DNA of 64,000 bases, taken from positions 12,681,304 through 12,745,303 of the forward strand of contig OX419344.1 in assembly GCA_948470475.1 (NCBI GenBank). Direction: 5' to 3'. Under the pieces are notes generated by a model. The model was not told where the DNA came from. It ran no database searches and was given only the letters and a program-made list of their open reading frames with translations. This DNA comes from Galaxea fascicularis (Eukaryota > Cnidaria > Anthozoa > Scleractinia > Euphylliidae). Position 1 is the stretch's first letter. Each line of letters starts with the position of its first letter. Shown in pieces: positions 13,801-27,035 of the stretch. A program made the position numbers and the translations under genes.

Positions 13801-16800
13801 ATCCCAAGGAGTGGTTCAAGTGCCATAAAAGAATTTATCAGTGACCATCATGACGAACAGGATCAACTCGCACATGCGCAACTCATGATACTTCCCCTTT
13901 AAGACCGTTCACAGACTGTTTTGATTTCCTTGTTGCAGATCCCATTTGGACACTAGCCAATACCAAAAAGACGAAGTGAGTCACCTGACCAAAAAGTAAG
14001 CCTAAGCTGCTTTCCTCAGTGGATTTTTAAATAAAATGTTCAGAGTTGCAAAATCTCATTACTGTATACTGAAAGCCCTGATATCGACATAAATTCTCTT
14101 AACTGGTCTTCTCGTATTTCGTATAGCACTAGTTCAGAGAAGATCAAGACATTTTTTGGTTTATGATCATATCCTTTTTTCTCATAACCTGCGTTTTTGC
14201 TGAAATGGTGATGCTGTAAGGCGAAATTAGGATATAGTCACTGTTAGGGCTTAATAGGTTAATCAATTTAACTGATCTGTTTCTTTCTTCATTGCACAGA
14301 CTCGAAAATAGCAAACATGAAATTTCAAAACTTCAAACTGAGCTGAGCAGAAAGGTATGTTTATCTAGCTGTCCAAGACATGTTGCGAAGTTCACAAGTT
14401 TACTAGTATCGTTGCTTTTGAACTTTTAGGAGGAACAAGTCAAATATATAGAAGAAAACGACATCAAACAATTAGTGCAAGAAAATTCGAAGGTACGGAA
14501 AATTTCTGTAATCTTTTTGAAGCTGTACATATGGCCGCAAAATGGTTGAAGAATCAGTCCAAGGGAAAGTTATTTTGTAAACTCATCCGGAAAGCAAAAC
14601 AAAGCGCAATCGGTTTATGTTTATGCTATAAACGGGGCAGGTAGGGACTTTACAACAGTGATCTGACCCTTTTCAAGTTTCAACCGGTTTTTCCTAGTGT
14701 GCAATTTTCTGTTCAAAACTGCAGCTCATGGAAAGACTTTCTACTGGAGAGGAGGGTCACCAGGCTGAACAGCAAGGAATGAAGCAGCAGATCGCCAACA
14801 TGACAGCTGAACTGCACAAAAGGTAACCTTTACCGTTTTACCGAGAGAGCTGGCTCTTGCAACAGGGTTGTGTAAGGAAATTTGATCCAGTGACAGAAAT
14901 TCTCCCTGTTTTTTTTTTCCTGGTTGCGAGGTAATGCCATTTCCGACAAGATATTATGCCGTTTCAAATGAACCATCGCCAAAACGTTTGTCTCAAAAGT
15001 GTAATAAACGGGACATCCTACTGTGGTACACCTGTATATGTTCATGAATGCAATTTTCTACATCTCGTTTTTTCTATGTAATCGTGTAAGTCATAACCGG
15101 TTCGATTTGTTATCGGCTATCAAAGCTTTAGTGGTCTCTTAAGACTCCAGTTGATCGTATTTTTCAGCCTACGACTGATTTTTCCTCCTGCTTGGTCCAT
15201 CGCCGAGCATAAAACCTACCATCTTTCTTTTTCCCCGACTTACACAATAACACGTTTATTCCTCTCTCATTTCAATCAATCGCAGGGATGCTGCAATGGC
15301 ATCCATAACTGAGCGAGCTCAGCGCATGGAAAAAGATCTCAGAGAAACAACCGCAAAACATGACAGAACGGCAGCTGAACTCCAGGTAAATGTACATGAG
15401 GAGAGGCGGGGAATTCGTGTCTTGAAACACCCGGTTGATGGAGGAATTCTGTTCAGTGTTTCGCTACAGTACTTTTTTAGTTAGCTTGCAGAGATTAAGG
15501 AATTGTTCTCTTGAAGCGTTCCCCGAGTCGTATAGTGTGACAATCTGTTGTAGATTAGACACCTTGAAGGTGTAAAAGTTGTTAGTAAGGAGTGGAGAGA
15601 AATCAACTGGAGCTTAACATTTTCTCGGGACACTTTGAGTGGCATTCACCACCTTTCATCAGCGATTGTTAATGCTGTTTGGACACCCCTAAGAAAATCT
15701 CATTCACACACGGCGGAACGCCGCCTAATCAGTTAAGGCAGTGCTAAGTAGCCAGCTTCTTCGCTTATGGGGCATGGACGCGTGTTTCATTTTTCCCTCA
15801 ACATATTGCAACGATGACAGGTCTGACAAGTTTGTCTCCTGTTTGTGTGTTTGACAGGTCACCAATGCGCAACTTGCAGCATTAAGGATCGAAAACAGGC
15901 ATTTACGAGACACGGCGCTAAACGATCAGTTAACGGTAAGTTATTATTTAACACCAAGTTCGAGTTAAGTTAAGCGGCATCTTCTGATCTATCTGACCGA
16001 AAGTTTTGACCTTGTAATTGAGTAATACTTACAGAAAGCTTCTTGGAAGGAGTCGTTACCTTCATCAAAATCAAGGATGATTACGACTTAGGACTTTTTA
16101 TGGAGACTTAAGACTTTGTGAGGTGCTCTATTTAAGATATTCAACAAAGTCAGAGTTGTTCTCAGCTAAAATAATAAAAGAGAACGGCTGGTTACAGGAT
16201 AAACGGAAATAAATGTCTGTCATGATAGGTATAGCCTCATGCACTTCTGATCGTTTTATATTTTTATAGGACTTATCAGAACTTCATGGTGGTAACCTTC
16301 AGCTTATTGGTCAACTCGAGGTAAGAGCTTGTCACACCCTTTTTTTCGTCTGAAAATATTCTTGTGTATATTCTTAGATTCGAGCCAGACTGCTGCTAAT
16401 AAATAGTGCCCAATGGGTGGCTTTCAGCTTACCTAAACACATTAATTTGTGGTATTCTTGTCACTCGAAGCCACATCCCACAAGCTCCACATCTTCATCG
16501 CTTGTTTTATTCATGTGGGTTCTTGAGCCTGGGTATTAGTTTGGCGATGCTGATGAGACGTAGTAAGGCCGAAATAGCTGTCCATGGCTGCTAATGCTCA
16601 GGCTCAAACTTTCTTCGAGAAAAAAGGGGTAATGCTCGCTACCACATGGCCATAGTGCCCAATGAGTGGCTTTCAGCTTACCTAAACATTTGTGTGGTAT
16701 TTTTGCAGCCAATAAAGCCTGGCTAGTTTTACCGTTTAGAAAAAGAAAGAATTTTCTACGGTTTAGTTAAAAACATATAGTTGTATTGGATTAAAAACTT

Positions 16801-19800
16801 GCACCACACAAAATTATACCAGTTCTTTTCCAAATCTCATCCTCGGGTTTATTCTTAAAATATTCTTAAAATTTTCGGTAAAATGCATTTGCAGAGCTAT
16901 TGTTTTTGCTCATCAATCCCATTGTTGTGTGGCGTTCTCGTAGCCATCGCCGTCGTAGTTGCGTAAACTCCCTAATAAGAGATTTACTACACGACTGAAG
17001 AAGGCTTTGAAGCCTTTTTTATCATTTAACCGGGTTATTCACAAATTCCATATTAGATTATGCGGAAAATATACAGGATGAAATGGACCCGATTCCGACT
17101 AAAGGCCTATTATGTTGACATTTTACGGTAGATAAAACATGTTTTAGCTTTGTGCGACAAAGGAAAATTCGGAGAATTTCTTAGTGTCCTTTTTAAGATA
17201 TCGGACCGCTAATAGAGCGATTTGATTGGTTGATTTTTTTACCGGCCTTCGCACTACCTAAGTCGTGTAATAATTAGGCACGTTATTTTGAGTGCCCTAT
17301 CGAAGGATTCTGGAGCTATTGAGAGGGAGGTTAGGGAGAGAAGCAAATGTAACCAAGGGTATGGGCTTCAGGTACAAAGACGAAGGAGAGGGGGAGGGGG
17401 GGGGGGTAGATGGAAAAGGAAAAGCACTGTAGGCGGCTATACCTAGTTAAAAGGGACTTATTAGTGTTGATGGAAACTTTTAAAGAACTGCTAAGGAGAT
17501 CCTTAATATGTACTCTTTTTGTGTGCATCTTTCAATCATTCTGTTGCTTTTGTCTTTTTTAACTCGAAAAATGGCTTTACCATTTGCGAGTTGGAGGTGT
17601 GAGGCTGGTTTCACTACTTCGCTTGAGCGCTCGTTCCCCGTACAACACAAAGTTACGATCATGAAAACGGCCAAACGAAAAAATTAAATCAAGTATATTA
17701 AAATACTACAAAAGATGATAACGAATTTTGTCTCGGATAAAAAGAACAAATCGATTTGAAGAGGGCTTGCTCGCCAAAATTTGACTCCACAGAGATCATG
17801 CGTAAAATGTAAGGCGCGTCACCCATCTCTTTTGGAGTTTCAACGCCATATACCCGCGAGTGGTTTATTATTCATTTCCGAGTTCAGTTGCTGACTGTCA
17901 CTTTGATTTTTTAATTGACATTGCCTTACTGTGTTTTAGGATGACAACAGGAACTTAAGATCCGAGGTTGTCACTCTCCGCGAGGAACTATCAACTTTAG
18001 AAGCTAAATATCAGGATAAATACAGGAACGCTCTGAAGAAAAATCAGGATGTTTTGGCAGACGTCAAGGACAACGAATTCAGGTTTGAGATGTTCCACAT
18101 GAAAAATGTAAGCATGCTTAAATGGTTGTTGCAAATTTACCCTCTCACTTAGCAATTCAGTTTTGTCTTGAGAGACAAACAACGTAATTTGAAAAAGGCT
18201 GGGCGTGTGATGTAAGAGTAAAGGTGTGATGAGCAAAGGAACCTCTCCCGTAAGAAAATTCTGACTTATTTAATGTTCGTCTCGCGAACACTTAGCTCTC
18301 GTTCATGAACAGCTTTTCAAACCTGCAGTCAAAAGCACAATTGAACAACCCTAACAACCTGTACTTCACATTGTATGCGACGTTTTTTGCGCTTTCCTTC
18401 TCTGGAACAGGCGGCAAACAATGTTACGCAGATAGTCCTGTTGCCAGGAGTTATGCCCATTGCTTTTTAATTACAGTACAATTTCTATCACATATTTACA
18501 GTTTCATAATAGACGTTGTATCCATCAATATTTCTGCACGCATGCAATTGGTCTAAACGCATCACGTGACTGAATATGCCCCAGCTAAAACCGGGGAATG
18601 TCCGGTGTTAGTATATACCTCACAAGTGAATAGTGCTTTTCGCGCGTTCTGATTGGTTAACTCGGAGATGATTAGCAAAGTACTATTCACCTCCGAACAG
18701 CCGAAGAGAAACAATACGGCCTCCCGTTTCGGTTTCCGAAGACGAAATTGTTTGAATAAACGTTAGTTATTCAGTTTGTGTGGTATATACTGAAACGATT
18801 ATTCACCTCAGTGTCGGTGAAAGTGGTGGATATTAACCTCTCCGCTTTGCGGCTCGGTAAATATCCTCCACTATTCGCCTCCACTTCGGTGAATAATTGT
18901 TAAATATCCCCCAAATGCGGTGTCGCGCAAAATATTTGAAGGATAATAAAGACAACAGCCTCCATTTGGCGTTGAAAATATGCTCCGATATTTTTCCTTG
19001 GACATTATCAGTTCCTCAACTGGAGACTATTGATTATATATTTGGAGAGAGTAATCCTTAAGTATCAAGGTTCAGATATATAAATGTAGCTAAAATAAGG
19101 AAATGCATAGAACCTAAATAAGCTAAATGGTTTTCGAGTTAGACTCGTGACAATATGTTGGTAATTTATGTTTTGTTTCTTCGTCGGTTTTAATTTTGTG
19201 TCCTCGCTTTTGAAAATATTCGGCGGAAGATCGCTACATGAAACTACTCGTGGAAAACTCTGGAAAGTGTACTTAATGAATTTACCGTCCACATCTCACC
19301 AGTGTCGTCGAGAACAGTTGAACCGGGTTCAGTTTTAATGTATAGGTTTGATCTCGGGTGTTGGTGCTTTATTACTGCTAGTAGATAGGAATTGTTTGTG
19401 TGCTTGACTTTACTTTTACCAAACATCTGTGAATTTCTACAACTAATGAGTTTTCCTCTTTCGTTTTTCCCTACAGACGCCATAGCGAGCTCCGTTCAGA
19501 ATCTGACCGCAAGGTGGCATCACTTGAAGCTCGTCTTGAATCCACGATTAGAAAATACGAAACACAATTACAAAGTTTACAAACGGAGAATGAGCGACTG
19601 AGGAGCGATGCTACTTTAGCAGAGCACAGAGATAATGGTACAGCTCTTTCTCCTCCTCTTTTTCCTACTTCTTATTAAACTAGTGTTCATAACTGCGATG
19701 ATCACTCTTCCTGCTATCGGTTTTGTCAAGTGACTCGCCCGGACGTGTTGCGTACGCAGTGATCTGTTTGGTGACCTTTTTGGTTCATTTTATCGTTTGC

Positions 19801-22294
19801 ATTTGGTTTTATTTGCCAGAGGTACTGCCAACACTCTCTAAACCCCCGGACTAGCTCTAACTGTCTAACTAATGGTGAACTTAACTTGACATTAAAGCTC
19901 CGTTTAGACAGAACTGAACCGAATTCTTTTCAAATATAATCAGTAACAGCTGATTGCCTTTGACGGGAAAGTCACAATCAATAGATTCTTTTCTTGCAAA
20001 CATATCCAGCCCCTTTGTACTTATTATTGCTGTATATGCAAATTTCAATGATGTCCAGCTTGTAATCCAGTAGTTACACACACAATGAACTTTAAATGTC
20101 TGCTTTGAGAGGCATTTTTATTTTAAATTGTCCGCTGTCTGGCAAAGTAAGGTGACACACACTGGGAAAAGTCGTTCGGGATAGGCCATCCATGTCCGCC
20201 TTAGGGTGATGTCCTTTTAGTGGAAGTTGCCTATTTTACTTTGTTTGATTTTACAATTTCCAACTATTACTGTGCCGTTTCGTTTAACCATTCTCTGCTC
20301 CTTGACAGTGCTTAAGGTTAACTTTTTAACAAACCAGTCCATGGGCTAGTGAAATCTATAATATACCAGCCAATTGGTGTCATTTGCTGGTCAAGCAACG
20401 ATCGCCTCTCAAGACCGAATTTCTACATTTCGTTTTTTGGGATCAACGTAACTCAAAACCGGATTGAATTTCTCTTCATCAATACTATCTCCAAACCTCT
20501 TCTTTTACAAGTAGCCCAGTGGCTAGTAGTTCTCAAATTTTACTAGTATAAACCAAATTTGTACAGACTAGTCCTGGGCTAGTGGACTACTGCTAATGTG
20601 AAGCATTGCCTGAATCGAATCTCGCCAGGTGCCCCTCAGCCTCTGATGTCCTCCACAAGCAAGATGCCTCCCGATTACGTTCTCAGAAGGTCCGTGGATG
20701 TCAGTCACACCAGCACAACCAGCGGATATACGGACACGGAAGCGCTGATGTACGCTGACCTGACTGCAGGCCCAGCTCACTCAGATTCTGAGGTACTTTT
20801 GGGTTTGTTTGTGATAATTGTTCGCTTATGAATGATGTTAACGGATTGATCACGAAATCGTAATTGACTTTTAATTGGAACGCGACTTAAGAGAGATTGT
20901 CTAATCGGCGTGGGTGGGTGGGTCGTGGGTGGGAGGGTCGTGGGTCGTGGGTCGTGGGTCCGAGATCCCTCTGCACGTCATGTATACATACTTTTATGCC
21001 AAAGATGTTACATTAACAATCCGTCAGTGGTTTACATTTTATTATTTCTTTTACTTTTTTTATCAACGACTGGAAATTCTCGAAACAGACTAGACCCTAC
21101 AAAACGATTTGACTGACAAGACATCCTTCCTTTGGCTGATAAGCAGTTTGCAGGTTATTACAACCTTTCGGTCGCGGTTTTCGGTGAAAAAAAAGTGTCT
21201 ACGGTGATGACACTCTTTAGAACGGCGGGTCAGTACCCGGTTGTTTTGCAAGCGCGAACCAAGTGTTTTGTTTTACAACACATCAGGGTTTATTATATCA
21301 GTTTACAATTTAACTCTGTTGTTTGCAATTACGACCTTTTCCATGCCCGTGTGGTTTCGGTATTCGGGAAAAGACCCGATGCAGTTTTGCGGTTTTCGGA
21401 CCCCCCTTTTCCTATTTTAATTAGTACATCCATTCTCGACAAACGCGCACGGCAATGCTAAGCATATAATTTTTTGAACACTTTAGTTAAGGTTCACCGA
21501 AATTGTTTGCCAAACCAGAAGGAAAAATGTTCATAGTTAATGGGAGACAGTTTTCCTTTGTTCAACGTTTCATAAAAGGAGTTCGGGGAAATTAATTCGT
21601 GAGCGGGCAATTGCAAATTTGGACCGAGCACTGAGGGAGCAAATATATATCTTTTTTTTTTATCTTCAAACAAACATGACCCACGACCCACGACCTACGA
21701 CCCACGACCTACGACCCACGACCTACGACCCACGACCCACGACCCACCCACCCACGCGATTTAGCCTCACCCGACTTAAGATGACTCTGTTGTTGAGTAA
21801 CTTCCCCTTCTTTATGAAAGAGTTCTATTCCAGGAACATTTTCTACCCGCTGCAAGCTGCGTGGGATTACGGTGGTTTTAATTTGTGTGCCATAGCTATT
21901 GGACAAAGACAGCCACATTTTCGATGTGGGTTGCATACCATCCCGTTAGTGTGCCTTCTACTTAGTGCACACGAAGGGGCCTTGGGCGCGTCCTTGCTTT
22001 ATGTGGTTAATGCGTGTCCCCTTGATTGTCTCGACCTTTTGATGGTGATGGGACAATAAAGGACCCAGTGCAACCATTTTGCCAGTAAGACTGTCGAGTG
22101 TACATTATTTATTTGGCGTTGCCTTTGTCTCTTCACAGAGATCCGCTACTCCAGTTGGTGCTAGGCGTTCTTCCATTACATCGGATTTCTTGGCAGAGGA
22201 GAACCGTCGTGGAAAGGAACTAGAGCGAATTCTGGACCGAAGAATAGCAGACTTGAAAACTAACACTGACCACATTATTCAGAAATACACATAA
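1421..22294 (+). CDS. CEP63: CEP63/DEUP1-family centriolar coiled-coil protein, 24 exons
   Basis: Exons: 1421-1443, 1611-1659, 3126-3266, 3589-3684, 5473-5556, 6206-6265, 6421-6534, 7340-7441, 7929-7978, 8803-8905, 10051-10113, 11436-11518, 11823-11909, 13939-13995, 14300-14354, 14430-14492, 14725-14822, 15286-15385, 15858-15935, 16270-16320, 17940-18082, 19477-19637, 20629-20792, 22139-22294. All phases agree, giving about 726 aa; human CEP63 is about 700. The N-terminal motif LTSCEEELRELMRQIDLMV and the segment IANMTAELHKRDAAM resemble vertebrate CEP63. The C-terminal exon carries SDFLAEENRRGKELERILD, resembling the conserved CEP63/DEUP1 tail that contacts CEP152. Nearly all of the rest is heptad-rich coiled coil, with a Ser/Thr-rich stretch around residues 621-690. 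Known family role: with CEP152 it forms the ring around the parent centriole that recruits PLK4; DEUP1 acts in deuterosomes of multiciliated cells. Vertebrates have both paralogues; I cannot tell whether this is the pro-orthologue. The first exon (M plus six residues, donor leaving the two bases that the next exon needs) is tentative. The donors at 18083 and 5557 are weak matches to consensus. Confidence 0.85.
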
Positions 22295-25200
22295 CACGCG
22301 GTTAAAACTTTGCACGCGTAAACATCGCCAAACGCATTTTACCGTTGACTCAAGAGAAATTATGTAAATAGTGAAATAATTTATTGTGTGGAAAAAAAGA
22401 CGAAATAATTTATTAATTGAATTTTTTATTGTATGAAAATACATTGTAGCATAGTGACTCATCAATTTTAACCTAATTTTAAGTCACTCTGTCTGGCCTT
22501 CCTACTGTGAGGGAAAATCAAGTTACTTTTTCTCAAATATCAACATTAGGGCCCAGTTGCACAAAACACGATTTATAGGTTAGTAAGGAGTTGGAATCAG
22601 GTCTACTGCAAATTATTACAGGCTCTTCTTTACTTTTAGCTCAAAAGAAGCCCTCAAAAACATTTTCAGTTCGTAAGATGCATATGAGAGCCCCGTTTAA
22701 CGTTTAAAACTGGATTGTCGTTTGCTTTCGCACAACCCGGCCCAAGGAGGTAAATTTGCCAGTGATTTACCAAAGATCGGTCAAAACGTTGGAACAGGTC
22801 AAGTTCGTTCTAGGTTTATGCCTGAATGGCCAAGAAAATGGTGCCAGTATTGTGGGGATGAGCGACATCAGAGTTAGTACTTGCTCTGGCGAGAGAAAAG
22901 TTTGCACCTTGTTCAGTGATTAGCTAAGAACGGGTTTGAAAAACTAAGCAAAAGATGTCGAGAAGTTAGCAGTTAGGTTGTCTCAAATAAAACAAAGAAA
23001 GTAGTCTTATTCCATTTGCTCGCATTGCGTGAATTATTTTCACGAAGGGCGAAATTAACTATGGTAATAGGACTGCGTGGAGTCCAACAGCGCTGACAAC
23101 TCCAACAAACGTCGTTTGAGCACCACTGTGTAACTTTGAAGGCCCAGTTTCACCCATTCGGCTTCGCGGCCGTTTGTTATTGTTTTGAAATGATGAGCTT
23201 GTCTGTGATTGGCTCTTTGCACGTTGACGGTTTTCGCGCCTTTGAAGCGCTGTAGCGGGATCTTCTACATTCGAATTTGGTGTTTGTTGGATTCGTTCTT
23301 CACGGATAGCCTTGAAGAGATTGCAAACAGGCGTACAAATTTTTATGGCCCAACATTAAATGCGAACGATGACGAAGAAGACGTGGATATCACTGCAGAA
23401 GAATTTACCATCCATCTCCAAAACAAGAAGTTATAAGCTTACCTTCGATGAAGAAGATATTCTGCGAATTCGATGTCCGTAATCTTCCCAAGACTTTCCT
23501 TTCTCTCTCTCCACAGAATAAAAACTGACTCACGCAGACAAATGTACTTACCCAAACCCGGTAAACGAGGTATTCCTACATGCAGGTATGTTGGTGGCCC
23601 TAATTTCCAAAAAATCCCTAAATATTTTCACTTGCCCTAAAAAACCCTACTTTTTCAGCTTTTTTTCGATTTCCCCCTAAAAATCCCTACTTTTTTCCTT
23701 TCTATGATGGTTGAGCGCGACTGATGTCATTGAAAATGCTTGGCGTGGGCTCTACATTTGCCCTACCTGGTGAAACTGCCAGTTTCTTTGTGCTGGGGTT
23801 GTCCGGTGTGGAATTATGAAGCATGGGAGGATCCATGCTAAGCATTTTCAAGACGCGATGTGCATGATCCCTTTCCTGTCTAAGTCATCAATGCTATAAA
23901 CCAGTATTTCATTTGAGTAAGTATCTTTCTGTTTGGATAAGGTAAGTTGAATTCTTCATTCTTTCCTAAATAAAAGCCCTAAAATAGCCCTACTTTTTAA
24001 CCATTTATCCCTAAAAATCCCTACTTCTCAGGGAAGAAATCCCTAATTTCCCCCCTAAACATTGTCTCAAGGGGGCCAACATGCCTGTGCATGCACACTT
24101 CATTCCATATTCCCCTTTTCCGATCTCCTTCACAATCACAGCTACTTGCTCAGACTAAACAATCGAACTGAACGCCTACTCAAAAATATATATCTACCTG
24201 GATTTTTGAAAACAGGGTCGCAGGAAAGTTATACTAAGCCTTGTTTATTTTAGTACTGAGGTGTGTTTCCCCCTTCTATTCTTCTTCGTCTTTGCTTGTG
24301 CTGGGGGGAGCGACGATGGCAATTAGCTGATTAGTAAGAAAAAGTTAACATTAAAGTTAAAATAAGCTCTTCCCCACCCCCTCCCTTTGAACCCTCTTTA
24401 TTTGGTCCCACTCTCTCTCTTTCTCAAGAAAATTTGCATGAATTAGAAATCTTAGCGTAGGCTTAGTTTCAAACGGAGTCAGTATATTTAGCTTTCCTGT
24501 TCACTTCCTAGAGCAAAGTTTTCCTTAGAGCATCATGAAGCTCAGTGAGGGTAAAATTCTAGCGAGATGCAGTGTCTGCCTCGTCTAATAACCTTCGTGC
24601 GTATTTATGTTGTCGGGGCTATGAAGTCGACTGTTAGGCGCAGTGAAGGTTATTGTAGAGCTTTGCTTTCGGAGGTAAGGAGTCTTTAGCCTCAAAACGT
24701 AGGTGTCAGGGTTGATTTGTAAGCGCACATGGTGAAATTGGACTTGACTTTTGAGCAGGCTAAAGAGTTAGTAAAAATTTATCAAGAAACAAGGGCTCGA
24801 CGGAAGTTCGCTTGAAATCGTTTTTCAACATCCGGGACTTCAAGTAACTATCAGGCGAGGACAAGATTTGCCTCTGTATTTCTGCGCGAAAACCGTAAGT
24901 TTTTCCAGTTTCCCGACTTGTTACCGCCCTTGCGGCTTTAGCGATTCTATGCTAGTGATCTGATAAGTGATGTGATAATTTGAAGTGTCATAATGTGTGA
25001 TTTCCGGCCTCAAATCTAGTCGTAACATTTGCCACATGTTTACGTAGATGTTGTTACAGCCCGCCGTTCTCGCACTGGAAGGGTGATCAGAAAACCCGAG
25101 AAACTGAACTTGTAACTAACATACCCTACCCTAGAAGGTCAAACTTAGGTCACGTGACCCTGTTTTATACTCCTTGTCTGTTGTAGAAAACCATGTTGTA

Positions 25201-26999
25201 ATCCCGATCGATCGCCCATCTATGAAGGCCCTTTACGGACAAAATATCGAATGTGCATTTATCGATGTAATGCTGCATATATGAATGCTATGTGCAATAT
25301 ATCAACAAGCAAACATGTTCATTATAAATTAAAGGTGTCCGATAAAACTAAAAGATGTTTGATAAAAGATGAGGAAGCGGACGTGAATATGCATATATCA
25401 ATGTTATGTTGCATATATGAATGCTATGTACAATATATCAACAAGCAAACATGTTCATTATGAAATAAAGGCGTCCGATAAAACTAAAAGATGTTTCATA
25501 AAAGATGAGGAAGCGGAAATGATTTCGCAAAACAGGAAGTGATGACATTACGTACCCAGGCTCCTCGCAAAAGCAAAGGCTTTTCCTTGAGTACAAAATG
25601 GCGTCTGCTGGAGATACAATTTGGCTTCCAGATACAGTAAGGTTTTTCATGGAATTAAGTACAATGATTACCAGAGCACAGCAACAACGAAACGCCACAG
25701 CTACTCGTTTCGATTCTCCAGAGTTCTTCATCGAGTATGTCACTAAATTCCACATCTCGCCCAACAGGCAACCCAAACTCAAGTCTACGACGACGAACGG
25801 TTCTCTCTGAAATGCTGAGGATACTAGCTACATCAGCTCATCGGAACCCTACCTCTCCACCGTAAAGTTTCCAACTGTTCTCGAGCAAGTGCTAATCGTG
25901 GTCTTTCAACTTCCCCGTTCCTTGTTATCGATACAATATGCTGAGTAGCTGACTCGTCAAACGAATCAATATCCCTCTCGGATTCTTCTGCAATTCCCTC
26001 GAAGTGACATCGTAGCTCGTTCAAGATGCCCAGTAATTGGTGTAAGTTGCTGATTAAGCAAATTTCTTGTACGTGAATGATGCATATATTGTGCGTATAA
26101 TTGTTCGATTCTCGTATTTAAAACACTTAAGTTCTTTCGTATTCTTCCAGTCTGCGAACAAGAACTCTGAAGAATCGAAACGAGTAGCTGTGGCGTTTCG
26201 TTGTTGCTGTGCTCTGGTAATCATTGTACTTAATTCCATGAAAAACCTTTCTGTATCTGGGAGCCAAATTGTATCTCCAGCAGACGCCATTTTGTACTCA
26301 AGGAAAAGCCTTTGCTTTTGCGAGGAGCCTGGGTACGTAATGTCATCACTTCCTGTTTTGCGAAATCATTTCCGCTTCCTCATCTTTTATGAAACATCTT
26401 TTAATTTTATCGGACGCCTTTCTTTCATAATGAACATGTTTGCTTGTTGATATATTGTACATAGCATTTATATATGCAACATAACATTGATATATGCATA
26501 TTAACGTCCGCTTCCTCATCTTTTATCAAACGTCTTTTAGTTTTATCGGACACCTTTAATTTATAATGAACATGTTTGTTTGTTGATATATTGCACATAG
26601 CATTCATATATGCAACATTACATCGATATATGCACATTCGATATTTTGTCCGTAAAGGGCCTTCATACCCATCAGTGAAGTTGTATATCGATGTCTACGG
26701 CGATTAAACGTTGTGTTGAGAGGAAAACTGTGTTTTATCGAGTTTCCTAACAGATGTAATTTACCAAGAGCTTGCTGTTATTTGTGTTAGCCACCAGGGA
26801 ATTCGGTTTAAAACGTTGCTTGATTTCGTGGAAATCGATGCCTCTTTCCGACGGCAACTTTGCTCTCGGCAAGGCCGACGTTTCAAAGCAAGATTTGGGA
26901 AAAACTGACACTACTGCCCAGCTTTTAGAATCCCTGTACAGTGGTCAATTTACCTTTATCAACTCTGTTGATAATACCAAAATCTTTGTGTACTACTTC

Positions 27000-27035
<36 letters not shown>
